A DNA stretch of 64,000 nt from Pseudomonadota bacterium (GTDB lineage: Bacteria > Pseudomonadota > Alphaproteobacteria > Rhizobiales > Beijerinckiaceae). Positions within the stretch are counted from its first letter, which is position 1. Each line of letters starts with the position of its first letter. The notes beneath the pieces are model-generated. The model made no database searches, was not told the origin of the DNA, and saw nothing but the letters and a program-made list of their open reading frames with translations. Of the stretch, positions 54,326 to 63,399 are shown in pieces. The stretch spans positions 62,001-126,000 of the forward strand of contig JAIUNR010000002.1 of the NCBI GenBank assembly GCA_020161575.1, in the 5' to 3' direction. A program made the translations under genes and the position numbers.

Positions 54326-55082
54326 ACAATCGGGTGAGATCGTGATCACGGCTGAAAATCTGGATGTCTGGTACGAGGGCCGCGAGGGGCGCTTTCGCGC
54401 CGTGACGGGGGCAACGCTCAAGGTTGAGAAGGGCGCCTTTTTCGGGCTTGTCGGTGGATCGGGATCGGGCAAATCGACCGTCCTGCGGGTACTTGCCGGA
54501 CTCTCCCCCCATTTCGCCGGGCTTGTCGAGGTCGGCGGCTTCCGCCTCCGCCCAGAGGTGACGCCCTCGCGCGCCTTCCGCCGCAAGGCGCAGATGGTGT
54601 TTCAGGACCCCTTCGCCTCGCTCAATCCGCGTCACACCATCGACCGCGCCATCGGCGATGGTCTTGTCCTTCACGGCTTTTCCGATGTCGACGCGCGCAT
54701 CCTGCGCCTGCTGGATCAAGTCGGGCTGGGAAAGAACTTTCGTTTCCGCTATCCGCACGAGCTTTCGGGCGGCCAGCGCCAGCGTGTCGCGATTGCCCGC
54801 GCCCTCGCGCTCGAACCGGAAATCCTGCTGCTGGACGAACCTACTTCTGCGCTCGATGCCTCCGTGCAGGCGGAAATCCTCAACCTCCTCTCCACGATCC
54901 GCCGCGACACTGGGCTGACGGCCCTGCTCGTGACGCATGATCTCGGCGTCGTCGCGCATCTGTGCGACAGGGTCTCGGTGATGCAGAAAGGGGCGATCAT
55001 CGAGGAATTTGGCATCGAGGCTCTGGCGCGCCCCGCGGAGCGCAAGGCTTACACGCAGGATTTGATCGCCGCGGCGCGCTGA
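54318..55082 (+). CDS. ABC importer ATPase 2 (DppF/NikE-like)
   Basis: 254 residues, short for the DppF group. Walker A is GGSGSGKS, the signature ELSGGQRQRVAIARAL, Walker B ILLLDEPTSALD, and the switch His is in LLVTHDLGVVAHLCD. It lacks the C-terminal Cys-rich extension, as does its partner. Last gene of the importer operon, which reads regulator, GAF protein, binding protein, two permeases and two ATPases. Confidence 0.9.
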   Translation: MAEQSGEIVITAENLDVWYEGREGRFRAVTGATLKVEKGAFFGLVGGSGSGKSTVLRVLAGLSPHFAGLVEVGGFRLRPEVTPSRAFRRKAQMVFQDPFASLNPRHTIDRAIGDGLVLHGFSDVDARILRLLDQVGLGKNFRFRYPHELSGGQRQRVAIARALALEPEILLLDEPTSALDASVQAEILNLLSTIRRDTGLTALLVTHDLGVVAHLCDRVSVMQKGAIIEEFGIEALARPAERKAYTQDLIAAAR

Positions 55083-55198
55083 CAGCGCCGCATTCGCGCC
55101 AGCGTTTCTGCTGCGCCCCGTCCGTGCTATCCAGCCAGTCCGGAGCGGAAACGCGCCGATGCAACTTTCATGCTGAAGCTTAAAGGGACGGGATCACA

Positions 55199-55765
55199 AT
55201 GGATATCGAGCCGGGTGAAGCCAAGGACAAGAAGCTCACGAACATCACCGCGTTGAGCGTTGTGCTCTTCTCGGTTTTCATGGCGATCCAGGGCATAAAG
55301 GCCGGGAATATCGCGCAAGGCATTGACCAGACGAAAGCCGATATCGTCAACAAATGGAACCAGTATCAGGCAGCCCGCCTGAAACATGATATTTCAGAAT
55401 CCGCGATCGTCACGAACAACCTTTTCGGCGCGGTTCCGGGCGTCGACCCCAATGTGGTGAAAACTGAACGCGAGAAGGCGGAACGCGCCAACGCGATCTA
55501 TACCGAGCGCGAGAAGAAGTACTCGGCCGAGGCCAAGGAATTGCAGGTCAAGCTCGAGGAACTTTCAAAGAAGGACGACCAGTTCGACGTCGCCGAAGCC
55601 CTGCTGACGATGGGCGTCGCGATCGCCGCGGTGGCGATTCTCGCGGAGAGCTGGTGGCTTCTCGCTCTATCCTGGATTTTCGGAAGTCTGGGAATGACGC
55701 TGGGTGCCGCCGCGATGCGCGGGATCAACCTCAATCCGCAATGGCTGGTTGATCTCATCACCTGA
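55199..55765 (+). CDS. DUF4337-family membrane protein
   Basis: 188 residues. A hydrophobic segment near residues 16-35 (ITALSVVLFSVFMAIQGIKA) and a second pair near 133-175 flank a charged, coiled-coil-prone middle (VVKTEREKAERANAIYTEREKKYSAEAKELQVKLEELSKKDDQFD, read in parts). This layout is that of DUF4337, uncharacterised bacterial membrane proteins. It follows the importer operon by 116 bases and may have its own promoter. Confidence 0.78.
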   Translation: MDIEPGEAKDKKLTNITALSVVLFSVFMAIQGIKAGNIAQGIDQTKADIVNKWNQYQAARLKHDISESAIVTNNLFGAVPGVDPNVVKTEREKAERANAIYTEREKKYSAEAKELQVKLEELSKKDDQFDVAEALLTMGVAIAAVAILAESWWLLALSWIFGSLGMTLGAAAMRGINLNPQWLVDLIT

Positions 55766-55789
55766 GCCTGCCCCGCGGAAATTGGAATC

Positions 55790-55818
55790 AAAAAGGCGGG
55801 CGCCGCGAGGCGTCCGCC
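55790..55818 (-). terminator. Rho-independent terminator of the aminotransferase gene
   Basis: A 10-bp stem GGCGGGCGCC/GGCGTCCGCC (one G-T type mismatch) with a GCGA loop. On the minus strand it is followed by TTTTTGATT, so it ends the class III aminotransferase transcript. Confidence 0.75.
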
Positions 55819-55852
55819 CTATCGATAGCTGGGCGTGACAGAAGCTCCCGCC

Positions 55853-57223
55853 TCAGACGCCCACTTCCTTGGCCACCTTGTCGAGCACTTTCTCGAAACG
55901 GTCCACGATCTCGTCGATCTGGGTCGGCGTGATGATCAGCGGCGGGCAGAAGGCAATGGCATCCACCATATTGCGGCAGATCACGCCATCCGCCTGCAGG
56001 GCCGCATTGACCATCATACCCAGCTTTCCGGCGGGATCGAGCGCCTTCTTCGCCTGCTTGTCCGTAACGAGTTCGACAGCAGCGATCATACCGACGCCGC
56101 GTACCTCGCCGACAAGCGGATGCGCTTCCAACGCCCGCAGGCGCGAGAGCAGCCGCGCGCCGGAACGACGCGCATTCTCCACCAGCCCGTCTTTCTCGAT
56201 CACATCGATCGACGCCAGCGCCACAGCCGCGGCGACAGGATGTCCACCAGCGGTATAACCATGGCCGAAAGTGCCGATACGATCGCTTTCCTCGATGATC
56301 GGCGCAAGCACGCGCTCATTCGCCACCAAGGCGGAAATCGGCAGGTAGGAGGAGGACAGCGCCTTCGAGAGCACCATGATATCCGGCTTCATGCCATAGG
56401 TCTCGCAGCCGAACATGTTGCCCGTGCGCCCGAAACCGCAGATCACCTCGTCGGCCACCAGAAGAATATCGTATTTGGCGAGGACCGCCTGGATCTTCTC
56501 CCAATAGGTAGCGGGCGGCACAACGACCCCGCCCGCGCCGAGCACCGGCTCGCCGAAGAAAGCCGCGATGGTCTCGGGGCCTTCGGCGAGGATGAGCTGC
56601 TCCAGCTCCTCCGCCCGGCGGCTGGAGAAGGCTTCCTCGCTCTCGCCTGGCAACGCGTCGCGCCAGTAATGGGGCGAGCCGGTGCGCAGGATGTTGGCGA
56701 TCGGCAGATCGAAGGAGCGGTGATTGTTGGGCAACCCGGTGAGGCTGGCCGCAGCGATGGTCACGCCATGATAGGCGCGCTCGCGGGCGATAACCTTCTT
56801 GCGCTGCGGCTGGCCGAGCGCGTTCGAGCGATACCAGATCATCTTGAGCGCGGTATCGTTCGCTTCCGAGCCCGAGTTAGTGAAGAACGCCTTGCTCATC
56901 GGCACCGGCATCATCGTCACGAGTTTTTCCGCGAGGTCGATCAGCGGGCCATGCGATTTATGCCCGAAATTGTGATAATAGGGCAGCTTCTTCATCTGGG
57001 CCGCAGCGGCATCGATGAGGCGCTTCTCGTTGAAGCCGACGGCGACACTCCACAGCCCGGCCATCGCCTCGATATAGCGCTTGCCGTGATTGTCGGTGAC
57101 GTAAATTCCCTCGCCATCCTCGATCACCAGAGGGCCGGCTTCGAGATGTTTCTTGGCATTCGTATAGGCGTGCAGGTGATAGGCGACATCACGAGCTTCA
57201 ACGGAATTCGGCAGGGCGTCCAT
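55853..57223 (-). CDS. Class III omega-aminotransferase
   Basis: 456 residues. PLP-binding marks: FTNSGSEANDTALKMIWYRS, ERAYHGVTIAAASLTG, the Asp in LLVADEVICGFGRTGNMFG, and the Schiff-base Lys in PDIMVLSKALSSSYLPISA. This subgroup transfers the amino group of omega-amino acids or diamines (beta-alanine, putrescine, taurine and similar) to pyruvate or another oxo acid. The start ATG 57223 (MDALPNSVEARD) has AAGGA upstream; the frame extends to 57262. It lies beside the peptide-type importer on the same strand. Confidence 0.9.
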   Translation of the reverse strand: MDALPNSVEARDVAYHLHAYTNAKKHLEAGPLVIEDGEGIYVTDNHGKRYIEAMAGLWSVAVGFNEKRLIDAAAAQMKKLPYYHNFGHKSHGPLIDLAEKLVTMMPVPMSKAFFTNSGSEANDTALKMIWYRSNALGQPQRKKVIARERAYHGVTIAAASLTGLPNNHRSFDLPIANILRTGSPHYWRDALPGESEEAFSSRRAEELEQLILAEGPETIAAFFGEPVLGAGGVVVPPATYWEKIQAVLAKYDILLVADEVICGFGRTGNMFGCETYGMKPDIMVLSKALSSSYLPISALVANERVLAPIIEESDRIGTFGHGYTAGGHPVAAAVALASIDVIEKDGLVENARRSGARLLSRLRALEAHPLVGEVRGVGMIAAVELVTDKQAKKALDPAGKLGMMVNAALQADGVICRNMVDAIAFCPPLIITPTQIDEIVDRFEKVLDKVAKEVGV

Positions 57224-57309
57224 GCGGCGGAATCCTTTAAGGAGAGAGGTTGCCCCATGCATCCTCCCTCGACCGAGCCTGCGTCAAGCGTAAACCGTCA
57301 TCCCCCCAC

Positions 57310-57399
57310 CTAAGTCGCGCGGCGCGGGCCGCGTCCCACCAGATAGACAAGTATCGCGGCAAGCTGAATGAGGCCGGTGAATAGCAGGCCCCTCGACAT
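57310..57399 (-). CDS. Possible small single-pass membrane protein (29 aa)
   Basis: A short frame in the gap after the ABC operon: MSRGLLFTGLIQLAAILVYL followed by VGRGPRRAT and a TAG stop. It has one hydrophobic helix with a positively charged end, the usual look of a bacterial small membrane protein. An in-frame GTG directly precedes the ATG, but no clear ribosome site is visible. It starts 66 bases beyond the oppF stop on the same strand. Could be chance in GC-rich DNA. Confidence 0.33.
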   Translation of the reverse strand: MSRGLLFTGLIQLAAILVYLVGRGPRRAT

Positions 57400-57464
57400 C
57401 ACGCCGAAAGGCGCCGCGGCTATGCGCGACGCCTTCGGTATTTCGCTGGATTAGGGCCGCTTCC

Positions 57465-58466
57465 TCAGCCGCGCAGATGGCAGGCCACGAAATGGCCGTC
57501 CTTCGTCGGTTTGAGCTTCGGCACCTCCCGCATGCAGACATCCTGCTTGATCGGGCAGCGCGTGTGGAAATGGCAGCCAGAGGGCGGGTTGATCGGGTTC
57601 GGCACATCGCCCTGAAGCATAATGCGCTTACGCTTCACCGTCGGATCGGGGATCGGCACCGCCGAGAGCAAGGCCTCGGTATAGGGGTGCAGTGGATTGA
57701 CGTAGAGATCACGCGAGGGGGCGATTTCGACAATCCGTCCGAGATACATCACCGCCACGCGATCGGAGATATGCTCCACGACCGAAAGATCATGCGCGAT
57801 GAAGAGGAAGGTGAGGTTCAGCTCCTGCTGGAGATCTTCGAGAAGGTTGATCACCTGCGCCTGGATCGAAACGTCGAGCGCGGAAACGGGCTCGTCGCAA
57901 ACGATCAGCTTGGGCTCCACAGCCAGCGCGCGTGCGATGACGATGCGCTGGCGCTGACCGCCCGAAAACTCATGCGGATAGCGCCGCATCTGTTCCGATT
58001 TCAGGCCCACCTTCTGGAGGAGGGCAGCAACGCGATCCTCGATCTCGCTCTTGTTATTCGCGAGTTTATGAATGATCAGCGCCTCGCCGATGATCGCACC
58101 AACCGTCATGCGCGGGTTGAGCGAGGCAAAGGGATCCTGGAACACGATCTGCATGTCCCGGCGCAGATTGCGCAGATCCTCGCCCTGCATGGCGATGACA
58201 TCCTTGCCCTCGAATGCCACCTCGCCGGAAGTCGGCTCGATCAGGCGCAGGACACAGCGGCCGGTCGTGGATTTCCCGCAGCCCGATTCGCCCACCAGCC
58301 CGAGGGTCTCGCCCGGCGCGATATCGAAGCTCACGCCGTCCACGGCGTGCACCCGCTCGACTTCGCGTGCGAGAATGCCGCCTTTGAGGCCGAAATATTT
58401 CTTGAGATCCTTGACGCGCAACAGGGGTTCGTTCATCGCGCTCGCGCTCCGATTTTGTTCTGTCAT
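57465..58466 (-). CDS. Oligopeptide ABC importer ATPase (OppF type)
   Basis: 333 residues. Walker [10 protein letters not shown]-loop [16 protein letters not shown], signature [15 protein letters not shown], Walker [13 protein letters not shown], switch His in [14 protein letters not shown]. The C-terminus has the Cys-rich oligopeptide motif [19 protein letters not shown]. Its ATG overlaps the stop of the upstream ATPase gene (ATGA). Last gene of the minus-strand importer operon; supplies ATP-driven power with OppD. Confidence 0.92.
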   Translation of the reverse strand: MTEQNRSASAMNEPLLRVKDLKKYFGLKGGILAREVERVHAVDGVSFDIAPGETLGLVGESGCGKSTTGRCVLRLIEPTSGEVAFEGKDVIAMQGEDLRNLRRDMQIVFQDPFASLNPRMTVGAIIGEALIIHKLANNKSEIEDRVAALLQKVGLKSEQMRRYPHEFSGGQRQRIVIARALAVEPKLIVCDEPVSALDVSIQAQVINLLEDLQQELNLTFLFIAHDLSVVEHISDRVAVMYLGRIVEIAPSRDLYVNPLHPYTEALLSAVPIPDPTVKRKRIMLQGDVPNPINPPSGCHFHTRCPIKQDVCMREVPKLKPTKDGHFVACHLRG

Positions 58467-59479
58467 AGCACGCACGCGACCTTGTGGCCCGGTTCCACCT
58501 CTTTCAGCGGCGGCATCGCCTCAAGGCAGATATCCTTGGCGAATTTGCAGCGTGCAGCGAAACGGCAGCCTTTCGGCGGGTGCAGCAGGCTCGGCACCGT
58601 CCCCGCGATCGCTTCCAGCCGCGTCTTGTGGGTCGCGGCGAGATCGAGGCGTGGAATCGAGCGGATAAGCCCTTGCGTGTAGGGATGACGCGGATTGCTG
58701 AACAGCTTGTCGACCGGCGCCTCCTCGATCACCTTGCCGGCATACATGACGACAACGCGCTGAGCTGTCTCCGCCACGACGCCCATCGCATGGGTGATCA
58801 GCATCACCGCCATGCCCAGCCTCTCCTTCATTTCCTGAAGGAGTTCGAGGATCTGCGCCTGGATGGTCACATCGAGCGCGGTGGTCGGTTCATCCGCGAT
58901 CAGAAGCTTGGGATTGCATGACAGGGCCATGGCAATCATGACGCGCTGGCGCATGCCGCCCGAAAACTGGTGCGGATAATCGTTCACCCGCTTTGCCGCA
59001 TTCGGAATCTGGACCAGTTTCAGCATTTCGATCGTGCGATCGATCGCGTCCTTGCGGTTCAGTTTTTCATGCCGGCGCAGGACTTCCGCGATCTGCTCGC
59101 CCACGGTGAAGACCGGGTTGAGCGAGGTCATCGGCTCCTGGAAGATGATCGCGATTTCCTTGGAACGGATCTCGTCAAGCTCGGGGCCTGAAAGAGGCAC
59201 GAGATCGCGTCCCTGCCAGAGGATCTGCCCTTCGACAATACGTCCCGGCGGCATCGGGATCAGCTTGAGGATGGACATCGCGGTAACGGTCTTGCCGCAA
59301 CCGGATTCGCCCACCACGCAGACGGTCTCGCCGCGCTTGATCGAGATATCCACCCCGTCGACCGAACGGACCATGCCGTCATCGGTCTTGAAGTGGGTCT
59401 TGAGCCCCCGGATGTCGAGGAGATTTTCGGAAGCCTGCACGCCTGCACCCTTACCCATCAAACCAAGGTCTTCGCTCAT
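58463..59479 (-). CDS. Oligopeptide ABC importer ATPase (OppD type)
   Basis: 338 residues. Walker A GESGCGKT, signature [15 protein letters not shown], Walker [13 protein letters not shown], switch His in [14 protein letters not shown] (usual HDLGVV changed to HAMGVV). The Cys-rich C-terminal motif is [19 protein letters not shown]. Start ATG 59479 overlaps the upstream permease stop (TGATG). The His-Ala-Met change next to the switch residue is conserved-looking in several relatives and need not impair function. Confidence 0.92.
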   Translation of the reverse strand: MSEDLGLMGKGAGVQASENLLDIRGLKTHFKTDDGMVRSVDGVDISIKRGETVCVVGESGCGKTVTAMSILKLIPMPPGRIVEGQILWQGRDLVPLSGPELDEIRSKEIAIIFQEPMTSLNPVFTVGEQIAEVLRRHEKLNRKDAIDRTIEMLKLVQIPNAAKRVNDYPHQFSGGMRQRVMIAMALSCNPKLLIADEPTTALDVTIQAQILELLQEMKERLGMAVMLITHAMGVVAETAQRVVVMYAGKVIEEAPVDKLFSNPRHPYTQGLIRSIPRLDLAATHKTRLEAIAGTVPSLLHPPKGCRFAARCKFAKDICLEAMPPLKEVEPGHKVACVL

Positions 59480-60411
59480 CACAGAACCCGGCGAGCATCG
59501 AGCGCATCGCGCAGCCCGTCACCGATGAAGTTGATGGTCACGACCGCCAGGAAGATCGCCATGCCCGGGAACAGAGCCCAATGCGCGGCGATATCGAGAT
59601 AATCCTTCGAATCGAAGAGCAGCCGACCCCAGGTCGGGATATCCGGCGGGAAACCGAGACCAAGGAAGGAGAGCGTCGATTCCGCAAGGATCGCCGCCGC
59701 CACGTCGATCGTGCCGGCGATGATCACCGGACCGAGCGCGTTCGGCAGGATATGCCGCACCACCTGACGGCGCCGAGACGCCCCCAGCGCACGCGCCGCT
59801 TCCACGAATTCCTTCTCGCGCAACGAGAGGAACTGGGCACGGACGAGACGTGCGACCGGCATCCAGCGCAGACCGCCGATGACCAGCACAATAAGGATGA
59901 AGACACCGCCTTCCGGCCCGAAAACGGCCTTGAGCGAATCCCGGAAGAGATAGATCACCAGCAGCAGAAGCGGCAGCTGCGGCAACGACAGGAACAGATC
60001 CGTCAGCCACATCAGCGCCATGCCAAGCCAGCCGCGCGACATCCCCGCGATCGCACCGATGATTGTGCCGACAACGATAGCCACCAGCATGGCCGCGAGG
60101 CCAACGGCAAGCGAGATCCGCCCGCCATAGAGCATGCGCGCGAGAATATCCTGCCCCAGGTCATCCGTGCCAAACGGATGTTTCCAGGACGGCCCGGCGA
60201 GCCTTGCCGAGAAATCGATTTCGTTGATCGGCACGCGCCAGAAGAACGGGCCGAGCAGGATCGCGAGGATCATCACGAGCAGGATGCCCGCGCTGACCAC
60301 GGCAAGCTTGTGCTTGCGGAAACGGCGCCAGGCTTCAAGCCCCGGCGAATAACGCGCGGCGGAAGCCGCGCCGGCATCAACGGTAGGTGATGCGGGGGTC
60401 GAGCCAGCCAT
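59479..60411 (-). CDS. Oligopeptide ABC importer permease (OppC type)
   Basis: 310 residues from ATG 60411 (MAGSTPASP), which lies 35 bases inside the end of the upstream permease gene; the five-residue longer start at 60426 is less likely. Six membrane helices, with the coupling loop EFVEAARALGASRRRQVVRHILP. HPFGTDDLGQDILARMLYGG near residue 95 is the typical OppC block. Probably translated by coupling to oppB. Confidence 0.9.
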   Translation of the reverse strand: MAGSTPASPTVDAGAASAARYSPGLEAWRRFRKHKLAVVSAGILLVMILAILLGPFFWRVPINEIDFSARLAGPSWKHPFGTDDLGQDILARMLYGGRISLAVGLAAMLVAIVVGTIIGAIAGMSRGWLGMALMWLTDLFLSLPQLPLLLLVIYLFRDSLKAVFGPEGGVFILIVLVIGGLRWMPVARLVRAQFLSLREKEFVEAARALGASRRRQVVRHILPNALGPVIIAGTIDVAAAILAESTLSFLGLGFPPDIPTWGRLLFDSKDYLDIAAHWALFPGMAIFLAVVTINFIGDGLRDALDARRVL

Positions 60412-61336
60412 AGAGCACATCCGCAATAAGGTTGAAGAAGACGACGAGGCAAGCGAACACGAAGGTCACCGCCATGATGACGGGCGTGTCATTCGCCAGG
60501 ATGGACGAGATCAGCAGCGAGCCGATGCCCGGAATGCGGAAGATCTGCTCGGTGACGATCGCGCCACCGAAAATCGCCGGCATTTGCAGCGCGACAAGCG
60601 TGACCACGGGGATCAGCGCATTGCGCACCACATGCTTGACGATGACCTTCTTCTCGCCGAGCCCTTTGGCACGCGCGGTTGTCACGTAATCGAGGCGGAT
60701 CACGTCGAGCACCGCAGAGCGCACGTAGCGGGTCATCGATGCGGCCTGGAAGAAGCCCAGCACGCAGATCGGCATGATGGCCTGACGCAGATGCTCCCAA
60801 TACCATTTCCAGCCTGTCGCGGCCACATCGGAGCGATAAACCATCGGCAGCCAGTCAAGCTTGATCGAGAAGAGCAAGATGAAGAGCAGCCCGGTGAAGA
60901 AGGTCGGGAGCGAAAAGCCGATGAAGGCCAGCGTATTGGCGATCTGGTCGAAGATCGAATACGGCCGGGTCGCGGCATAGACGCCAACCGGAATGGCGAT
61001 CAGCAGCGCGAGGATCTGCGATGAGCCGATGACGAAAAGCGTCACCGGAAGGCGCTGAAGGATCAGCTTGTCGACATCGATGCGGCTGACGAAGGAGAAT
61101 CCCCAATCGCCCTGCGCCATCGCACCAAGCCAGTGGAAATAGCGCACAAAGACCGGATCATCGAGGCCGAACTTCTGGCGGAGGGCCATACGGACCTCCG
61201 CCGGCACGTTCGGGTTGGTCGCCAATTCCTCGAAAGGATCGCCCGGCGCAAGCGCCAGAACACAGAACAGGACGACCGAGATGCCAAGCAGGCTCGGCAC
61301 GGCGATCAGAAGTCGCCGAATGATATAGTTACCCAT
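60377..61336 (-). CDS. Oligopeptide ABC importer permease (OppB type)
   Basis: 319 residues with six membrane helices. The first helix is LLIAVPSLLGISVVLFCVLA, followed by PGDPFEELATNPNVPAEVRM and the coupling loop DYVTTARAKGLGEKKVIVKH. First permease of the operon, 48 bases after the binding-protein gene on the same strand. A stop-codon-centred hairpin separates it from that gene. Confidence 0.92.
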   Translation of the reverse strand: MGNYIIRRLLIAVPSLLGISVVLFCVLALAPGDPFEELATNPNVPAEVRMALRQKFGLDDPVFVRYFHWLGAMAQGDWGFSFVSRIDVDKLILQRLPVTLFVIGSSQILALLIAIPVGVYAATRPYSIFDQIANTLAFIGFSLPTFFTGLLFILLFSIKLDWLPMVYRSDVAATGWKWYWEHLRQAIMPICVLGFFQAASMTRYVRSAVLDVIRLDYVTTARAKGLGEKKVIVKHVVRNALIPVVTLVALQMPAIFGGAIVTEQIFRIPGIGSLLISSILANDTPVIMAVTFVFACLVVFFNLIADVLYGWLDPRITYR

Positions 61337-61375
61337 GATTACTTACCCCGAGCCTCCCCCGACGCGTCGATAGGC

Positions 61376-61397
61376 TCGCGAGGCTTACGCCTCGCGA
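61376..61397 (-). promoter_or_regulatory. Hairpin centred on the binding-protein stop codon
   Basis: TCGCGAGGC and GCCTCGCGA form a perfect 9-bp stem around a 4-base loop that contains the TAA stop of the binding-protein gene. Such elements between binding-protein and permease genes often protect the upstream mRNA from 3' decay and lower permease expression. Confidence 0.5.
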
Positions 61398-63178
61398 TAC
61401 CATTCCTCGATGCTGCCGGTGGTCAGATCCCACCCGCTGACATACGGACGGAGATTATGGGCCGAGGCGCCAACGCCCGGTCGATAGACAACCGGAATAA
61501 CGCACCTGTCATTGCAGACGAGATCGTTCATCCGGATGAACATCGCCGCGCGTTTCACGGGATCAAGCTCACCCTGCGAGGCCTTGTGCAGCTCGTCGTA
61601 TTCCTTGTTGGTCCAGCGCGTGATATTGCGGCCCTGCCACTTGTTTTCTTTGGTCGAAACCTCGGCCGATGTGTACTGGTCCATGAAGATGCCGGGGTCC
61701 GGCTGTGTCATGGTAGTGGTATACATCTGAATGTCGCAGTAGAACTTGCCGTAGGTATCGGGGTTTGCGACGTCCGACGAGAAGAAGACCGAAGCGGTCA
61801 CGGATTTCAGCTCGAGATCAATGCCTGCCTTCTGGCATGCCTGCTTCACGATTGCCTGAGTCTTCTGGCGCGGTGAGTTGATCGACGTCTGATAGACGAG
61901 CTTCAGCTTCTTGCCATCCTTGGCACGGATACCATCCGCCCCAACCTTCCAGCCGCCATCCTCAAGGAGCTTGATGGCCTTCTCGATGCTGAACTCCCGC
62001 TTGGTGTTCTTCGAATTGAAGCGCTCCGGGTTGTTGAGGAAGTTGGCCGTGGCAAGGCCGGCACGACCATAGATGTGGTCCTGCACGGACTGGCGATCCA
62101 CCAACAAGCCAAGCGCATCGCGCACGGCGCGGTCGAGCAGAACCGGATGCTTGGACTTCATGCTGGAGCGCTCGCCATCCACCTCGGTCCACGGGTCGGT
62201 GGAGTTGAGCTGGATGAATTCGATATTGCCGCCCGGCCAGAAGACGGCCTTGCCCTTGCCGCCCTTCTCAAGCCGCTGAAGGATTTCTTCCTCGACCTGC
62301 ATGTTCCAGGCGTAATCGTATTCGCCGGTCTGGAGCACGGCGCGTGCCGCGGAAACAGCATCGCCACCGCCCTTGATTTCGATCGTGTCGAAATAGGGCC
62401 GGTTCGGCTTGTGGTAATCCATGTTGATCTCGCCCTTGACGATATCGCCGGGCTTGAAATCGACAAACTTGTAGGGGCCGGTGCCGACAGGCTTCAGGTT
62501 GTTCGGCGCCTCGCGCGATTTCGCGCCGCTAAACTCAGCGAAGAGATGCTTGGGGATGAGCGAACCACGGGTGCCGACGAAAGCATCCGCCCAGAAAGGC
62601 GTCGGCTTCTGGAACTTCACCTTGACCGTGTGATCGTCGATCTTCTCGCAGACGACATCCTTGTAGGTGCCGATCGTGACGGAAGCCGTCGCGGGATCCT
62701 TGGCATACTGCCAGTTGAAGATCATGTCGTCGGCCGTGACGGGCTTGCCGTCATGCCATTTGACGCCCTTCTTGAGCTTCCAGGTGACGGACATGCCGTC
62801 TGCGGCGACGCCACCGTTTTCCTTGCTCGGAATGACTTCCGCGAGCACCGGCAGGAGGTTGCCGTCGGGATCAAACGAAGCGAGCGGCTCGTAAAAGATG
62901 CGCGAACCGTCCTGGTCCTTCGTGCCCACCGCGAAATGCGGATTGAGCAGGGTCGGTCCCTGCCACCACAGAAGCTTCAAGGCACCGCCGCCGCCGCGCT
63001 TGGTCGGCTTGTAGTTCCAGCCCGCGCCCTGCGCCTGCGCAACGCCGGCATGCAGCAGCATCTGCGAAGCCATCGGCGCGGTCAGCCCAAGTGCCACCAT
63101 CCGCCAGATGAAAGCACGACGATCGAGCTTGCCGTCCTTCACCTCCGCAATCATATCGCGCAGTTCTTGCTCCCTCAT
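61385..63178 (-). CDS. Oligopeptide ABC importer substrate-binding protein
   Basis: 597 residues. A twin-arginine-like signal (KLDRRAFIWRMVALGL ... AGVAQAQ) suggests Tat export. Family-5 marks: FAVGTKDQDGSRIFYEPLASF, WHDGKPVTADDMIFNWQYAK, PVGTGPYKFVDFKPGDIVKG (read in parts), and the ending SIEEWYREA. It is a close paralogue of the proteins at 19522-21311 and beyond 63400. GGGAGGGATGT precedes the ATG. Directly upstream of oppBCDF, so it is the transporter's main receptor. Its length over 590 suggests larger peptides or unusual ligands. Confidence 0.93.
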   Translation of the reverse strand: MREQELRDMIAEVKDGKLDRRAFIWRMVALGLTAPMASQMLLHAGVAQAQGAGWNYKPTKRGGGGALKLLWWQGPTLLNPHFAVGTKDQDGSRIFYEPLASFDPDGNLLPVLAEVIPSKENGGVAADGMSVTWKLKKGVKWHDGKPVTADDMIFNWQYAKDPATASVTIGTYKDVVCEKIDDHTVKVKFQKPTPFWADAFVGTRGSLIPKHLFAEFSGAKSREAPNNLKPVGTGPYKFVDFKPGDIVKGEINMDYHKPNRPYFDTIEIKGGGDAVSAARAVLQTGEYDYAWNMQVEEEILQRLEKGGKGKAVFWPGGNIEFIQLNSTDPWTEVDGERSSMKSKHPVLLDRAVRDALGLLVDRQSVQDHIYGRAGLATANFLNNPERFNSKNTKREFSIEKAIKLLEDGGWKVGADGIRAKDGKKLKLVYQTSINSPRQKTQAIVKQACQKAGIDLELKSVTASVFFSSDVANPDTYGKFYCDIQMYTTTMTQPDPGIFMDQYTSAEVSTKENKWQGRNITRWTNKEYDELHKASQGELDPVKRAAMFIRMNDLVCNDRCVIPVVYRPGVGASAHNLRPYVSGWDLTTGSIEEWYREA

Positions 63179-63296
63179 ACATCCCTCCCTGTGCGCTCCC
63201 AGCGGGCGCTTTACGTTAGAAATAGAGCGATATCAAAATCGCTTCAAGCCATTTTTCTGCCAACTTGCTGCATCACGCGGCCTTCTCAACGTCATA

Positions 63297-63329
63297 TTGC
63301 GGCGCAGGAAAGTCTTTGCTGCGCCGCAA
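63297..63329. terminator. Intergenic hairpin between the two binding-protein genes
   Basis: An 11-bp perfect inverted repeat TTGCGGCGCAG/CTGCGCCGCAA with an 11-base loop, about 70 bases after the stop of the upstream (63400) gene on the minus strand. No T run follows on that strand, so partial termination or mRNA stabilisation is more likely than full termination. The remaining 63179-63296 stretch should hold the leader of the next binding-protein gene. Confidence 0.5.
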
Positions 63330-63399
63330 CAGACATCAATATTGCCACATCTCAAGCATGGCTTTCGTAATTAAGAAGATAAACTTCCGTAATTACGCA

